From positions 558,001 through 622,000 of the forward strand of contig CAWIVH010000021.1 of NCBI GenBank assembly GCA_963839475.1: a DNA stretch of 64,000 nucleotides. The letters are read 5' to 3'. The notes under the pieces were generated by a model. That model saw nothing but the letters and a program-made list of their open reading frames with translations, did not search any database and was not told the origin of the DNA. A program made the position numbers and the translations under genes. Source of the stretch: CAWIVH01 sp963839475 (GTDB lineage Bacteria; Acidobacteriota; UBA6911). The first letter of the stretch is position 1. Every line of letters starts with the position of its first letter. Shown here in pieces: positions 7,908 to 16,545 of the stretch.

Positions 7908-9311
7908 ATGATTACGAAAACTCTATTGGACAAAATTTGGGAAAATCATGTCGTGACGGCTGAACCGGGCTGCCCGGCAATCCTCTATATCGATCTTCAT
8001 CTGATCCATGAAGTCACCTCTCCGCAAGCGTTCCAGGAGCTTCGCGACCGGGGATTGAGGGTACGCCGGCCAGACCGTACCATCGCCACCATGGACCACA
8101 TCATTCCGACCCGGGATCAGCTGGCACCGCTTTCCGATCCATTGGCTTCCCAGTTGGTGAGCCAACTCGAAAAAAACTGCGCGGAGTTCGGAATTCGCCT
8201 GTTCGGGATCGGCGATGAACGTCAGGGGATAGTTCACGTCATTGGCCCCGAACTGGGTATCACGCAACCGGGGAAAACCATCGTTTGTGGTGACAGCCAC
8301 ACCTCCACTCATGGCGCCTTCGGGGCTTTAGCATTCGGGATAGGCACCAGCGAGGTTGCTCACGTTCTCGCATCGCAATGCCTGCTCCAGAAAAAACCGC
8401 TTTCCTTCTCCATCCGGGTTGACGGCCGCCTGCGCCCGGGAGTGTCTGCAAAGGATATCATCCTGGCACTTCTGTCGCGTATCGGCGTCGATGGGGGTAC
8501 CGGCCATGTGCTGGAGTTCATGGGCAGCACAATCCGGTCTCTGAATATGGAAGAAAGGATGACCGTCTGCAATATGTCGATTGAGGGTGGCGCGAGAGCC
8601 GGGATGGTGGCTCCGGACGACACCACCTTTGAATATCTCGCAGGTCGCTCGTGGGCTCCAGCAGGGACCGAGTGGGATTCGGCCCTCCAACGCTGGCGCC
8701 GATTACACTCCGACGAGGAAGCCGGGTTCGACAAGACTGTCGAAATTGATGCCGCGGCTCTGGAGCCGATGATCACATACGGAACGAATCCGGGCATGGG
8801 GCTACCGGTTACCGGCAGGGTTCCCGATCCGCTGCAATGCGCGGATGCTTCGCAGAAGCGAAACCTTCAAAAGGCCCTGGATTATATGGGATTGAAACCC
8901 GGCAGCGAAATTCAGGAGCTGCCCGTCGACGTGGTATTCATCGGCAGTTGCACGAATTCCCGGATGTCCGACCTGCGGGATGCCGCCACTATTTTTAAGG
9001 GCCGAAAGGTTCATCCTGGTGTCAGGGTCCTGATTGTTCCAGGTTCCCAGGCGATCAAACGCGATGCGGAGGCCGAAGGTCTGGACCGTATTTTCATGGA
9101 GGCCGGGGCCGAATGGAGAGAGCCGGGCTGTAGCATGTGCATCGCCATGAACGGAGATGAACTAAAGGCAGGACAGTTCTGTGTAAGCACGAGCAATCGG
9201 AATTTCGAGGGGCGGCAAGGCAAGGGTGGCCGCACGCTGCTCGCCAGCCCCTTCACCGCCGCGGCTTCGGCCATTGCCGGAAAAGTGGCCGATGTGCGGC
9301 AGCTTCTCTAG
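7908..9311 (+). CDS. leuC: 3-isopropylmalate dehydratase, large subunit
   Basis: 467 residues, matching LeuC of the aconitase superfamily. With LeuD it isomerises 2-isopropylmalate to 3-isopropylmalate in leucine synthesis. The start MITKTLLDKIWENH and the motifs TMDHIIPT, VCGDSHTSTHGAFG and EGGARAGMVAPDDTT are canonical. The three [4Fe-4S] ligands are visible as Cys in GSCTNSR (about 347) and in CSMC (about 407 and 410). It is followed 57 bases later by leuD, with AAGGAAAG before the leuD start, so the pair forms an operon. No attenuator or T-box was seen upstream. Confidence 0.96.
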   Translation: MITKTLLDKIWENHVVTAEPGCPAILYIDLHLIHEVTSPQAFQELRDRGLRVRRPDRTIATMDHIIPTRDQLAPLSDPLASQLVSQLEKNCAEFGIRLFGIGDERQGIVHVIGPELGITQPGKTIVCGDSHTSTHGAFGALAFGIGTSEVAHVLASQCLLQKKPLSFSIRVDGRLRPGVSAKDIILALLSRIGVDGGTGHVLEFMGSTIRSLNMEERMTVCNMSIEGGARAGMVAPDDTTFEYLAGRSWAPAGTEWDSALQRWRRLHSDEEAGFDKTVEIDAAALEPMITYGTNPGMGLPVTGRVPDPLQCADASQKRNLQKALDYMGLKPGSEIQELPVDVVFIGSCTNSRMSDLRDAATIFKGRKVHPGVRVLIVPGSQAIKRDAEAEGLDRIFMEAGAEWREPGCSMCIAMNGDELKAGQFCVSTSNRNFEGRQGKGGRTLLASPFTAAASAIAGKVADVRQLL

Positions 9312-9368
9312 CGAAGTGCCGGAAACGCTTCCCGATTAACCTGAGCGAAGTTCCAAGGAAAGAAAAAA

Positions 9369-9954
9369 ATGGACTCCTTCAAAAAACTGACCAGCCGCAT
9401 GGTTCCTTTGCCCAACGAGAATGTGGACACCGATCAGATAATTCCTGCCCGCTTTTTAAAAACCACAACCAAGGTCCGGGCTCGGAAAGGTGCTTTTCAA
9501 CGATTGGCGATGGCATGCCGACGGAAAACCGATCCAGGATTTTGTGCTTAATCGGCCGGAGAGCGCAGGTGCTGAAATTTTGCTTGCCGGGAATAACTTC
9601 GGCTGCGGCAGCTCCCGCGAGCATGCGCCCTGGGCGCTGGCGGATTTTGGCTTTCGAGCTATCATAAGCACCTCGTTCGCGGATATTTTTCGCAGCAATT
9701 GCCTCAAGAATGGGATCCTCCCGGTCATAGTCGACCGGGATACCCACGAGCAGCTCTTCCGGATGCGAAGTGACAACCCGGGGGTAATGGTAACGGTCGA
9801 CCTCGAGGCAGAGGCGCTTCATATGCCGCCTGGAATCAGCGTCCGATTTCCCATAGATCCTTTCTCTCGCACCTGCCTGCTCGATGGTCTGGATGAGCTT
9901 GGTTACCTGCTCAAGAACTCTGAAGCGATCGCCGCCTTTGAGTCCTGCGGGTAG
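9369..9954 (+). pseudogene. leuD: 3-isopropylmalate dehydratase, small subunit, frame broken by one extra base
   Basis: The small-subunit partner of LeuC. Frame one gives MDSFKKLTSRMVPLPNENVD, DQIIPARFLKTTTK and then nonsense ending at 9551. The true sequence resumes one base later as SGLGKVLFNDWRW and runs through LLAGNNFGCGSSREHAPWAL to the stop at 9954. Skipping the G near 9474 (AAG|G|TCC) joins the halves into a 194-residue protein, the normal LeuD length with all conserved blocks present. Everything else looks healthy and the cognate leuC is intact, so a sequencing/assembly insertion is more likely than gene death, but a real mutation cannot be excluded. The nearby TTTTTAAAAA run is a plausible place for base-count errors. 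Confidence 0.85.
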
Positions 9955-10062
9955 ACTGCGCCGCCAAACCGAACTGGCACGGAACCGGGAAATGGTTCTT
10001 TGATAGTCCGGAGCGCCATTTGGGGCATAACCGGGGTTGGTCACCCGAGGGCGGGTAAAATG

Positions 10063-10096
10063 AAAAAAGGCGGGATTTCAGCCCCGCCTTTTTTTT
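10063..10096. terminator. Bidirectional terminator between leuD and the radical SAM gene
   Basis: AAAAAAGGCGGG (10063-10074), an 8-base loop, and CCCGCCTTTTTTTT (10083-10096) form a strong stem flanked by A and T runs. It serves the convergent leuD and 10117-12072 genes on both strands. Confidence 0.85.
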
Positions 10097-10116
10097 GGTT
10101 GCATGGAAAATTCAAG

Positions 10117-12072
10117 CTACAAGTTAATCTGGACGAGCTCCTCTTTTTTCTTGCCGAGCACCATTTCATCATACAACCGCCGCATCATGAGTTCCTCTTC
10201 ATGAGCAGTCTGCGGGCCATCGATCCGCTGCCTCACTCTGGCAGCAGCCACCGGGTCAACCACGAGGTTATGATCGTAGCTGTCGAGTTCCAGCGGCTTG
10301 TTGTTGGCATAAACCGCATGCCGGCCATATTCCTTGTACCACTTGGCGACCGTAGCGTTCATGTGCATCTTCTCAATGATGTTCCGCCAGCCCACGCCGG
10401 TGTTGTAGGCGCAGAAGGAGATTTCTCCCTCTTGAGTGCCGTAGGGGATGATGCACATCTCGGTCCGGCGGAAATCATAGTTGAAGAGATCCTGGAACCA
10501 CATCCCGGCGACAAACAGGAAGTTCCATGGATCTTTTCTGCGCTCGAGTCCTCTGCCGTAATCAGCTCCAGTCGCACCCATGGTCTTGTCGAATTTCTTC
10601 AGGATGTCGATCAGACGAAGGCTGGCAGGAGATTTGAAGGGATTGTAGTTTTTGAGCAGAGCCAGGCCCATCATGAAGTTCGAAAACTTCCTGCCGCGCG
10701 CAGCGTCAGTCACCTTCTGAGTGTCTTTCAGCAGGCGTGGCACATTGATGAACTCGGGAACCATGGCTCTTTCTTTGGTTTCCTTGTTGATCATAAACGC
10801 CGTACCGACGCCGCAGTTGGGATGGCAGCCGCAGCTCAGGTGCCCCCAGTCAGCATGGGGTCCGTGCGCCAGGTCGGCAAAATCGGAAAATGCTGCCATG
10901 GCTGAAATCGGGAACCAGTCACGAATCGGCTCGGATATTCCCAGCTGCTCCTTGACGTCGAGTGCCATATGCGAAAGGGTATAACGCTGGCGCAAACGTC
11001 GTTCATCCGTCACTTCTTCATCGCGACCGGTAAACGAAACCGGCTGGAATGAGATAAAGGAGATCTTTTTCGGATTGTCCATCGCGAACTGAATGATGGG
11101 ACCTACCTGGTCATTGTTGATGGTATTGACAAGGGTGGTAACAAGCACGATGTCAACTCCGGCATCGTGCAGGTTATTGATGGCACGCAATTTGACATCG
11201 AAGAGATTGCCGATCTTGCGGTGTGAGTTGGCATCGTTGCCGATGCCGTCGAATTGAAGGTAGACGTACCGGAGCCCCGCTTCATAAGCGCGACGGGCAA
11301 ACGATTTGTCCTTGGCAAACTCAATTCCATTGGTTGCGGCCTGGACGCTGTTGAAACCTACCTTTCGCGAGTAAGCGATGGCGTCAAAAAAGTAGGGGGA
11401 AAGCGTGGGCTCCCCGCCCGAGAATTGCACGGACATCTGACGCCGGGGCTTGATCGTCACGGCGTTGTCAAGGATCTCTTTGATCTCTTCCCAGCTCAAT
11501 TCATGGACGAATCCGACCTGATTGGCATCCATGAAGCACGGATCGCACATCATGTTGCAGCGGTTGGTCAGATCGACGGTTAAGACCGCGCCTCGGCCGT
11601 ACTTAATGGTGCTCGAGCCATGGTTATGGAGCGAATCGTCGTTATGGGCATCGATGTCGCGCCCTGGATAGACCGATTCGATGTGAGCCAGGAAGTTTTT
11701 GTCCACCGCCATCATATCTTCGAATTTGCCGTGCTTTGGACATTCCTTCACCATCCAAACTTGACCGTCCCGCTCAAGAATGGTCGCTTTGATTTCTCCG
11801 ACCTTCTCCTTGATCAGAATCCGGTAATCTTCTTCACCGTCCAGTATTTTCTTGCGTGCTTCAATGACGCATTTCGGACAGAGAGAATCAGTCGTACGCG
11901 GCCACCCCAGCGGAGGCTTCGATTTTTGCCACGATTTTTGCAGGGGCTTGTCCGACCATTTGGGGGTGAACGATGGATTAGGCCTGTATTTATTAAAAAA
12001 CTGAATGGCATCGAACGCGGTTCCCGCCACGCTCGTCAAAGCCTTCTCCATATACTTGATCGGTCTGTGCAT
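10117..12072 (-). CDS. Radical SAM enzyme resembling tetraether/membrane-spanning lipid synthase (Tes/Mss)
   Basis: 651 residues, cytosolic or membrane-associated. The radical SAM core has the cluster motif CNMMCDPC (Cys 172, 176, 179) and the SAM-binding SGGEP (218-222). An N-terminal rubredoxin-like cysteine region carries CPKC (65, 68) and KECPKHG (Cys 111). Further cysteine motifs are CGCHPNC (about 412-418) and a pair in CIIPYG...SFCAYN (about 540-555), suggesting auxiliary metal centres. This arrangement matches, from memory, the archaeal Tes (MJ0619-like) and bacterial Mss proteins that couple lipid tails to make membrane-spanning lipids; acidobacteria are known for iso-diabolic acid lipids. 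The assignment is by motif layout, not alignment. The start at 12072 has GGAG upstream; gene ends at a strong terminator. Confidence 0.75.
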   Translation of the reverse strand: MHRPIKYMEKALTSVAGTAFDAIQFFNKYRPNPSFTPKWSDKPLQKSWQKSKPPLGWPRTTDSLCPKCVIEARKKILDGEEDYRILIKEKVGEIKATILERDGQVWMVKECPKHGKFEDMMAVDKNFLAHIESVYPGRDIDAHNDDSLHNHGSSTIKYGRGAVLTVDLTNRCNMMCDPCFMDANQVGFVHELSWEEIKEILDNAVTIKPRRQMSVQFSGGEPTLSPYFFDAIAYSRKVGFNSVQAATNGIEFAKDKSFARRAYEAGLRYVYLQFDGIGNDANSHRKIGNLFDVKLRAINNLHDAGVDIVLVTTLVNTINNDQVGPIIQFAMDNPKKISFISFQPVSFTGRDEEVTDERRLRQRYTLSHMALDVKEQLGISEPIRDWFPISAMAAFSDFADLAHGPHADWGHLSCGCHPNCGVGTAFMINKETKERAMVPEFINVPRLLKDTQKVTDAARGRKFSNFMMGLALLKNYNPFKSPASLRLIDILKKFDKTMGATGADYGRGLERRKDPWNFLFVAGMWFQDLFNYDFRRTEMCIIPYGTQEGEISFCAYNTGVGWRNIIEKMHMNATVAKWYKEYGRHAVYANNKPLELDSYDHNLVVDPVAAARVRQRIDGPQTAHEEELMMRRLYDEMVLGKKKEELVQINL

Positions 12073-12142
12073 ATTCCGTTTCGCTCCTTGACTGCGTTCA
12101 TAGTGGATCAGGACGAACTACCGCTGAAATATTCCTGATCGC

Positions 12143-12148
12143 ATTATA
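12143..12148 (-). promoter_or_regulatory. Probable -10 box of the radical SAM gene
   Basis: Perfect TATAAT on the minus strand, about 70 bases before the start codon. There is no good -35 at 16-18 bases, which would fit an activator-dependent promoter. Confidence 0.35.
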
Positions 12149-12333
12149 CTCAGAAACCGGGGGCCCTCTGGGTTACGACAGTCCCCGAATTTAAGCGCGC
12201 TCTGCACTCGGTTCCACCGGACAAACTGCCCGAAAGGCTGTCCATCGGATGAGCTTTGTCGGCGGAATATAACATGAACTGGGTCGAATTATGAAGAAAA
12301 AACCTGGTGCCGGAACCAAGCCTGACATTGACT

Positions 12334-12350
12334 CTTACGTTAACGTCGCG
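12334..12350. promoter_or_regulatory. Candidate MerR-family operator (ACGTTAACGT palindrome)
   Basis: CTTACGTTAACGTCGCG contains a perfect 10-base palindrome. The core CGTTAAYGT recurs in the merR promoter (45.3 kb) and the erpA promoter (46.3 kb). Here it sits about 260 bases upstream of the radical SAM start, so its target gene is uncertain. Confidence 0.3.
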
Positions 12351-12442
12351 CACCATTTTTGAAATCGTGCTATCAGCCTGGTACGAGCTGTTTTTCATTC
12401 CGATCCAAATCCTTATTAACAAAAAATTTGCGGCGGGAAGGA

Positions 12443-12529
12443 TGGTGCCGAAGGGGGGACTCGAACCCCCACGAGCTTAAGCCCACTAGACCCTGAACCT
12501 AGCGCGTCTGCCAATTCCGCCACTTCGGC
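12443..12529 (-). tRNA. tRNA-Leu (anticodon CAG)
   Basis: An 87-base class II tRNA with encoded CCA. The acceptor stem is GCCGAAG/CTTCGGC, the D arm contains TGGCGGAATTGGCAGA, the anticodon loop is TTCAGGG (CAG, reads CUG), there is a long variable arm as in leucine tRNAs, and the T arm contains GGGGTTCGAGTCCCC. A strong promoter lies immediately upstream. Confidence 0.95.
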
Positions 12530-12544
12530 ACGTCCGAGTCTGCT

Positions 12545-12573
12545 ATCTTATGTGGGAGCAGGCACCTTGTCAA
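12545..12573 (-). promoter_or_regulatory. Sigma-70-type promoter of tRNA-Leu
   Basis: On the minus strand TTGACA, a 17-base spacer and TAAGAT; the start point would be about 8 bases before the tRNA 5' end. Confidence 0.75.
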
Positions 12574-12674
12574 GCGCAGGCGCCGCCAAAATCTCCGTCG
12601 TCCGCAATGGGCGAGAGGGATATCCTGCATAACAGCAAGGACTTTTGACGGTCCCCCGGGGCCTTCCTGTGACC

Positions 12675-13874
12675 TTATTTACCGTCCTCCCAGGCTGTGA
12701 AAGCGCGCACAAAGTTCCTGGGATCGACCTGCCCCATCCCTTCAACCCCCCCATCGAGGCTACGTGACTTGGCCAGGAGCCCGTTGGCTCGATCGATATC
12801 CCCCTGCTGGCGGAGGATCAGGCTCAGGAGATACTGAATTACCGAGCGGTCAGGATGCGAGTGGTCCAGTTCCTCCAGAAGAATCCGAGCTGCCGGCAGA
12901 TTTCCCTTCAGGTATTGCGCAACAGCAAGGTTCAATTCAATGGTTGAATCCGCCGCATCCATTTCATGGGCACGGACCAGATCCTGTATGGCAAGGCCGA
13001 TGTCTCCCGATTTCAGGCGGGCAAGCGCAAGATTGTTCAAGGCATGAGCGGATTGTTTCACGGCAAGCAACGCGAGAAAAGCCCGCTGGGCGGTTGCCTG
13101 GTCGTTCAACTTCATAGAGCAGTTGCCGATGATGAACTGATCCTCGAGGTATGCCGCCCGGTATTCCGAGGCTAGTCCCAGGTGCCGCACGGCACCCTGG
13201 CAGTCTCCAATTCGATGCAAATATCTTCCGAGGTAATGGTGGGCCTCCGGAAAGGCGGGATACAATTCCACCGATTTGCGAAAATACCTCACCTGTTCAT
13301 CTTCCTCCGGAGCAATCCATCCGCGAATAAATGCTGCATACGCATCGTTAGGTATCGTCCTCGATTTTTCCTTGTATTTATCCCGGGAAATGCCCTGATT
13401 CAGTTTGGCATGATCCAGGATAATCCAGGCGAGCTCATTTTCCATTTGGGCTAACGCCGATAGCGGACCGTTCGCAGCGATTTCCCCTCCCAGCTTGAGT
13501 GATTTGACGTCCAGCACCCGGATGACGATTCTCAGATTGTCTTCTGTTCCGGAAAAGGAACCCATAATGAGGTTGTCGGCCGAAATCCTCTGCGCCACAT
13601 GGATCATGCTGGCCCGACTCAGGTACGAAGAGGGTGGAAGGTCCGCTGATTCCAATAGCCCAGGCCGGTCCGCTCCACCGAAAACTTTCACCTCGGGCAG
13701 CGCAAGCTGACGGGCGACAGATTGGCAGACACCTTCTCCAACCCAAGCCAGCATGCTGTTTCGAGTGAGATTTTCAGGTGGGAATACAAGATAGCTGACA
13801 GCCCAACCCGATCGGGCAAAAGAGGGGGCTGCAACTAAAGCGCAAAAGACAAGAACAAGCCTAATATTTTTCAA
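12675..13874 (-). CDS. Exported tetratricopeptide-repeat protein
   Basis: 399 residues starting at a TTG (13874) with GGAG 8 bases upstream. A Sec signal peptide (LVLVFCALVAAPSFA) is followed by a FlgO/TolB-N-like domain (about 25-165: LVFPPENLTRNSMLAWVGEG and ADNLIMGSFSGTEDNLRI) and then five to six TPR-like helix pairs (about 185-370, for example AHHYLGRYLHRIGDCQGAV and LALARLKSGDIGLAIQDL). It is inferred to be periplasmic and to act as a scaffold. It lies 85 bases downstream of the ABC-2 permease on the same strand and may be part of that operon. Specific partner unknown. Confidence 0.8.
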   Translation of the reverse strand: MKNIRLVLVFCALVAAPSFARSGWAVSYLVFPPENLTRNSMLAWVGEGVCQSVARQLALPEVKVFGGADRPGLLESADLPPSSYLSRASMIHVAQRISADNLIMGSFSGTEDNLRIVIRVLDVKSLKLGGEIAANGPLSALAQMENELAWIILDHAKLNQGISRDKYKEKSRTIPNDAYAAFIRGWIAPEEDEQVRYFRKSVELYPAFPEAHHYLGRYLHRIGDCQGAVRHLGLASEYRAAYLEDQFIIGNCSMKLNDQATAQRAFLALLAVKQSAHALNNLALARLKSGDIGLAIQDLVRAHEMDAADSTIELNLAVAQYLKGNLPAARILLEELDHSHPDRSVIQYLLSLILRQQGDIDRANGLLAKSRSLDGGVEGMGQVDPRNFVRAFTAWEDGK

Positions 13875-13959
13875 ACCATATTCTCCAAGGCATTATGGAT
13901 ATCACGATGTCATGCCTCGGACAAGGGCGGGGAGTTGGGCGCCTGCCAGCAATCGAGAT

Positions 13960-14772
13960 TTATTGTTCGAGCACAAATTCTCGTTCCCGGCAAACAAGGC
14001 AGGCAGTGACCAGGAAAAACGCTGCCATCAAAATAAGTGTCAGGACGGCTTCTCCGGCGGGCGTCCGTTCTCCGATCATCATGGCAATCGCCGAAGCCGT
14101 ATCGTCGTGGGGAAAAACGGATTGGATGTAATGAGTTATCGTGAGTTTCCGCGTGAAACCCGGCAAGTACGAGATAATTCCTTCCCATCCGAAGGCATAG
14201 GCTAAGCCTATCAGGATGGAATGTTTTAGCCAGGAACCGAGCAGTCCGAAAAAAGCTCCATAGGCAAGCATGGCGAGGAAGACTATGCCAAGGTCTTTCG
14301 CCAGGATCCCGATGTCGGACATGAAAAGCTTCATGTCCAGTCGCGCATAAAGGACGATGTAGCTGAGCAAAATAGTCGGGAGGATGAGGAGGGCACAGAT
14401 CCAAATCAGAGCCAGGAATTTACCCAGCATTACTATTGGCTTAGGAATGGGGCGCACGAACAGGTATGTGAGGGTTTTGCCCTCGACCTCTTCGGAAATC
14501 AAGGCCGTCCCATAAAAGAGCGTGACAAAAACCACCAAAAAATGAATCACGGCGGTCGACATGAGCGTGGCGAAAACCTGGGAAGGGGTAAATGGCACCC
14601 GAATCCAGTGAAAATCCATGATCAGGCGCCCAAGAATGGACATGCCGACAACCAGCGCCGAAACCAGCGCCACGAAAATGGTTTTTTTGCTCCAAAACAA
14701 GGTGTCCAAAGTTAGGAACGCGATAGTTCTGATATTCCGCCAGAGATAAGGGAGGCCGAATCCCGCCGTCAT
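13960..14772 (-). CDS. ABC-2 type transporter permease (second pair)
   Basis: 270 residues, inner-membrane protein with about six hydrophobic segments (for example IFVALVSALVVGMSIL, ALIWICALLILPTILLSY, LGIVFLAMLAYGAFFGLL). The motif GTALISEEVEGKTLTYLFVRPIPKP is typical of ABC-2 permeases. The start ATG has AGGAG 7 bases upstream. It follows the ATPase at 14783-15706 by 10 bases and is probably its membrane partner. The transported substrate is not evident; gliding, Na+/antibiotic export and copper-processing systems share this architecture. Confidence 0.88.
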   Translation of the reverse strand: MTAGFGLPYLWRNIRTIAFLTLDTLFWSKKTIFVALVSALVVGMSILGRLIMDFHWIRVPFTPSQVFATLMSTAVIHFLVVFVTLFYGTALISEEVEGKTLTYLFVRPIPKPIVMLGKFLALIWICALLILPTILLSYIVLYARLDMKLFMSDIGILAKDLGIVFLAMLAYGAFFGLLGSWLKHSILIGLAYAFGWEGIISYLPGFTRKLTITHYIQSVFPHDDTASAIAMMIGERTPAGEAVLTLILMAAFFLVTACLVCREREFVLEQ

Positions 14773-14782
14773 ACCGTTTCTC

Positions 14783-15706
14783 CTACTTTACCAGGTAATG
14801 GAAAACCGCCTGGAGGTTGTCATCCGGAGAGGTGATCTCCTCGAGTTCAATCTCTTCTCGAAGCATGAGATCGGGCAGGCGCTCGTAAAACTCATCCGGC
14901 TGGCGCGATTCGACATTCAGGGAGGTTCCGTCGAGACTAAATCGCACGCTGACCACGTCAGGGTAACCGACCAGAATTTCTGCAAGCCTTCTCGGCTCAC
15001 GGCATCGAATGAAAATGTGATGGGGGTGCTGGTCGATCAAACTCCGGATTTGGTGGACATTGCCTTCCGCCAGCATCTGCCCGTTGTGCATAAGGATGAT
15101 AGATGAGGTCATCGCCTCGATTTCGTGCAGAATATGGCTGGATACAATCACGCATTTGCCCTGCCTGCCCCACTCCCGGATCAGAAGGATCGTATCCCGC
15201 CGCGCAACCGGATCCATCCCCGCCAGGGGTTCATCGAGGATCAGCACCTGCGGGTCGTGGGCAACGGCCTGGGCCATTTTTATCCGCTGCCGCATGCCTT
15301 TGCTGTAAGCTCCGATCTTCTTGTCGCCCGAGCCGGCCAGCTGAACCAGCCGGATAGCCTCTTCCGTGCGGCGGGAAACCTCGATTTCGGGAAAACCATG
15401 CATGCGCAGAAGGGCTGCTACAAACTCCTTCCCCGTCATTCGCTCATAGAAAGCATCCTGTTCGGGACACAGGCCTATGCGATGGAAAAGTGGATAGTTG
15501 TTCCAGATTTTTTCACCGAAAAGCCTGATCTCACCCTGGCTTGGTCGAAGCTGTCCCGAAAGCAGCTTCATCAAAGTGGATTTGCCCGCTCCGTTGGGCC
15601 CGAGGAGGCCCACCACACCCTCTGCAATATTCAGCGAAACATTATTGACTGCGATAACCTGCCCATACCATTTCGACAGACGGATGGCTTCGAAAATCCG
15701 GGTCAC
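14783..15706 (-). CDS. ABC transporter ATP-binding protein (second pair)
   Basis: 307 residues from a GTG at 15706 that overlaps the upstream stop as GTGA, with GGAGG 7 bases upstream; the longer frame into the permease gene is rejected. Walker A is GPNGAGKST, the signature is YSKGMRQR (a variant of LSGGQ common in ABC-2 ATPases), Walker B is VLILDEPLAGMDP, and the H-loop is VSSHILHE. It energises the adjacent ABC-2 permease. The C-terminal 80 residues form the usual DUF4162-like accessory region. Confidence 0.92.
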   Translation of the reverse strand: MTRIFEAIRLSKWYGQVIAVNNVSLNIAEGVVGLLGPNGAGKSTLMKLLSGQLRPSQGEIRLFGEKIWNNYPLFHRIGLCPEQDAFYERMTGKEFVAALLRMHGFPEIEVSRRTEEAIRLVQLAGSGDKKIGAYSKGMRQRIKMAQAVAHDPQVLILDEPLAGMDPVARRDTILLIREWGRQGKCVIVSSHILHEIEAMTSSIILMHNGQMLAEGNVHQIRSLIDQHPHHIFIRCREPRRLAEILVGYPDVVSVRFSLDGTSLNVESRQPDEFYERLPDLMLREEIELEEITSPDDNLQAVFHYLVK

Positions 15707-16545
15707 GACACTACCTCCACGGCCTGCACTCGCCTGTGAATCAGCAGGCTGCAACCCACTGCAAGGAGCAGGAGAATGATTCCAGAAAGCCATTGCGGAG
15801 CGGCATATTTCGGCGCGTTACCGAAGAAGAGATCCCCGACCTGGATAAGGTTGGCGCCCAGTGAAATCCAAGCGACCTTTGTGGACCGGAAAATGGCGTT
15901 CAAGATCCCATAGAGGATTTGGCTGAAAAAGAATACCGCGGCGAAATTGACGCCGGCGAACCTGGAGCTTCGGCTGAGCGAGGACAGGGCAAGCATCACC
16001 AGGGCACAGGTCAGGATGATGGTCAGAGAATAGGCGAGCACCGAAGCCGGCACCCAATAGTATTCGCGAATGAAAGAAAGCGAAGAATCGAATAGTGCAG
16101 CCAGCAAGAATAGAAGAAGTGCCGGAATCAGAGTGGGCATTGCAAGGAAAAACACGACCGTGCCGAGTTTTCCGATTATATAGTCCAGCCTGGTTATGGG
16201 TTTTGACAGGTAAATTTGCAGGGCATTGACTTTCAAGTCGTTGGCGATGCTGCCGGCCCCGGCATAAATGGAGATCAGAATCGTGAAAATCATTTGTTGC
16301 GACAGGAAATCAGCAAAAAACTTCCCGTCAACTCGCAGCAAGGGCGCGCTTTTCCCAACGACCGTCGTGAGATAAATGAGCACTCCACGAACCACGAAGG
16401 GAATGCAAGCCAGAATCATCAGTACCACGAAGCGCTTTTTTCGGCTCAGCAGCCCGATCCCCTGGCGCGTAATAACCCACCATCGATAAGGATGGGACGT
16501 CCACTGGCCCGACCAGTGCTTGTACCCGAGGTCATGAATGGGCAT
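15703..16545 (-). CDS. ABC-2 type transporter permease (first pair)
   Basis: 280 residues with about six membrane segments (FVVLMILACIPFVVRGVLIYL, MIFTILISIYAGAGSIAND, LGTVVFFLAMPTLIPALLLFLLAALF, ILTCALVMLALSSL and others). ANDLKVNALQIYLSKPITRLDYI is the permease motif seen in bacitracin/NosY-like exporters. It overlaps the upstream ATPase gene by 14 bases and the downstream ATPase gene by 4 bases, so the four genes are tightly coupled. Confidence 0.88.
   Translation of the reverse strand: MPIHDLGYKHWSGQWTSHPYRWWVITRQGIGLLSRKKRFVVLMILACIPFVVRGVLIYLTTVVGKSAPLLRVDGKFFADFLSQQMIFTILISIYAGAGSIANDLKVNALQIYLSKPITRLDYIIGKLGTVVFFLAMPTLIPALLLFLLAALFDSSLSFIREYYWVPASVLAYSLTIILTCALVMLALSSLSRSSRFAGVNFAAVFFFSQILYGILNAIFRSTKVAWISLGANLIQVGDLFFGNAPKYAAPQWLSGIILLLLAVGCSLLIHRRVQAVEVVS

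Larger units (their letters stand above)
12073..12442. other. 370-base intergenic region upstream of the radical SAM gene
   Basis: It holds a likely -10 for the radical SAM gene and a palindromic ACGTTAACGT site. A 90-codon minus-strand frame (12150-12422) runs through it but has no Shine-Dalgarno, no recognisable protein features and ends inside the promoter region, so I do not call it a gene. Confidence 0.6.

Noticed and set aside
9455..9466. Slippery-looking T TTA AAA heptamer in leuD that might support programmed frameshifting
   Set aside because: A -1 slip would enter the wrong frame; restoring leuD needs +1 (or -2). No downstream stem-loop or stop-plus-Shine-Dalgarno arrangement was seen.
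12150..12422. 90-codon minus-strand frame upstream of the radical SAM gene
   Set aside because: No ribosome binding site, composition unlike neighbours, and it spans the promoter region; treated as non-coding.
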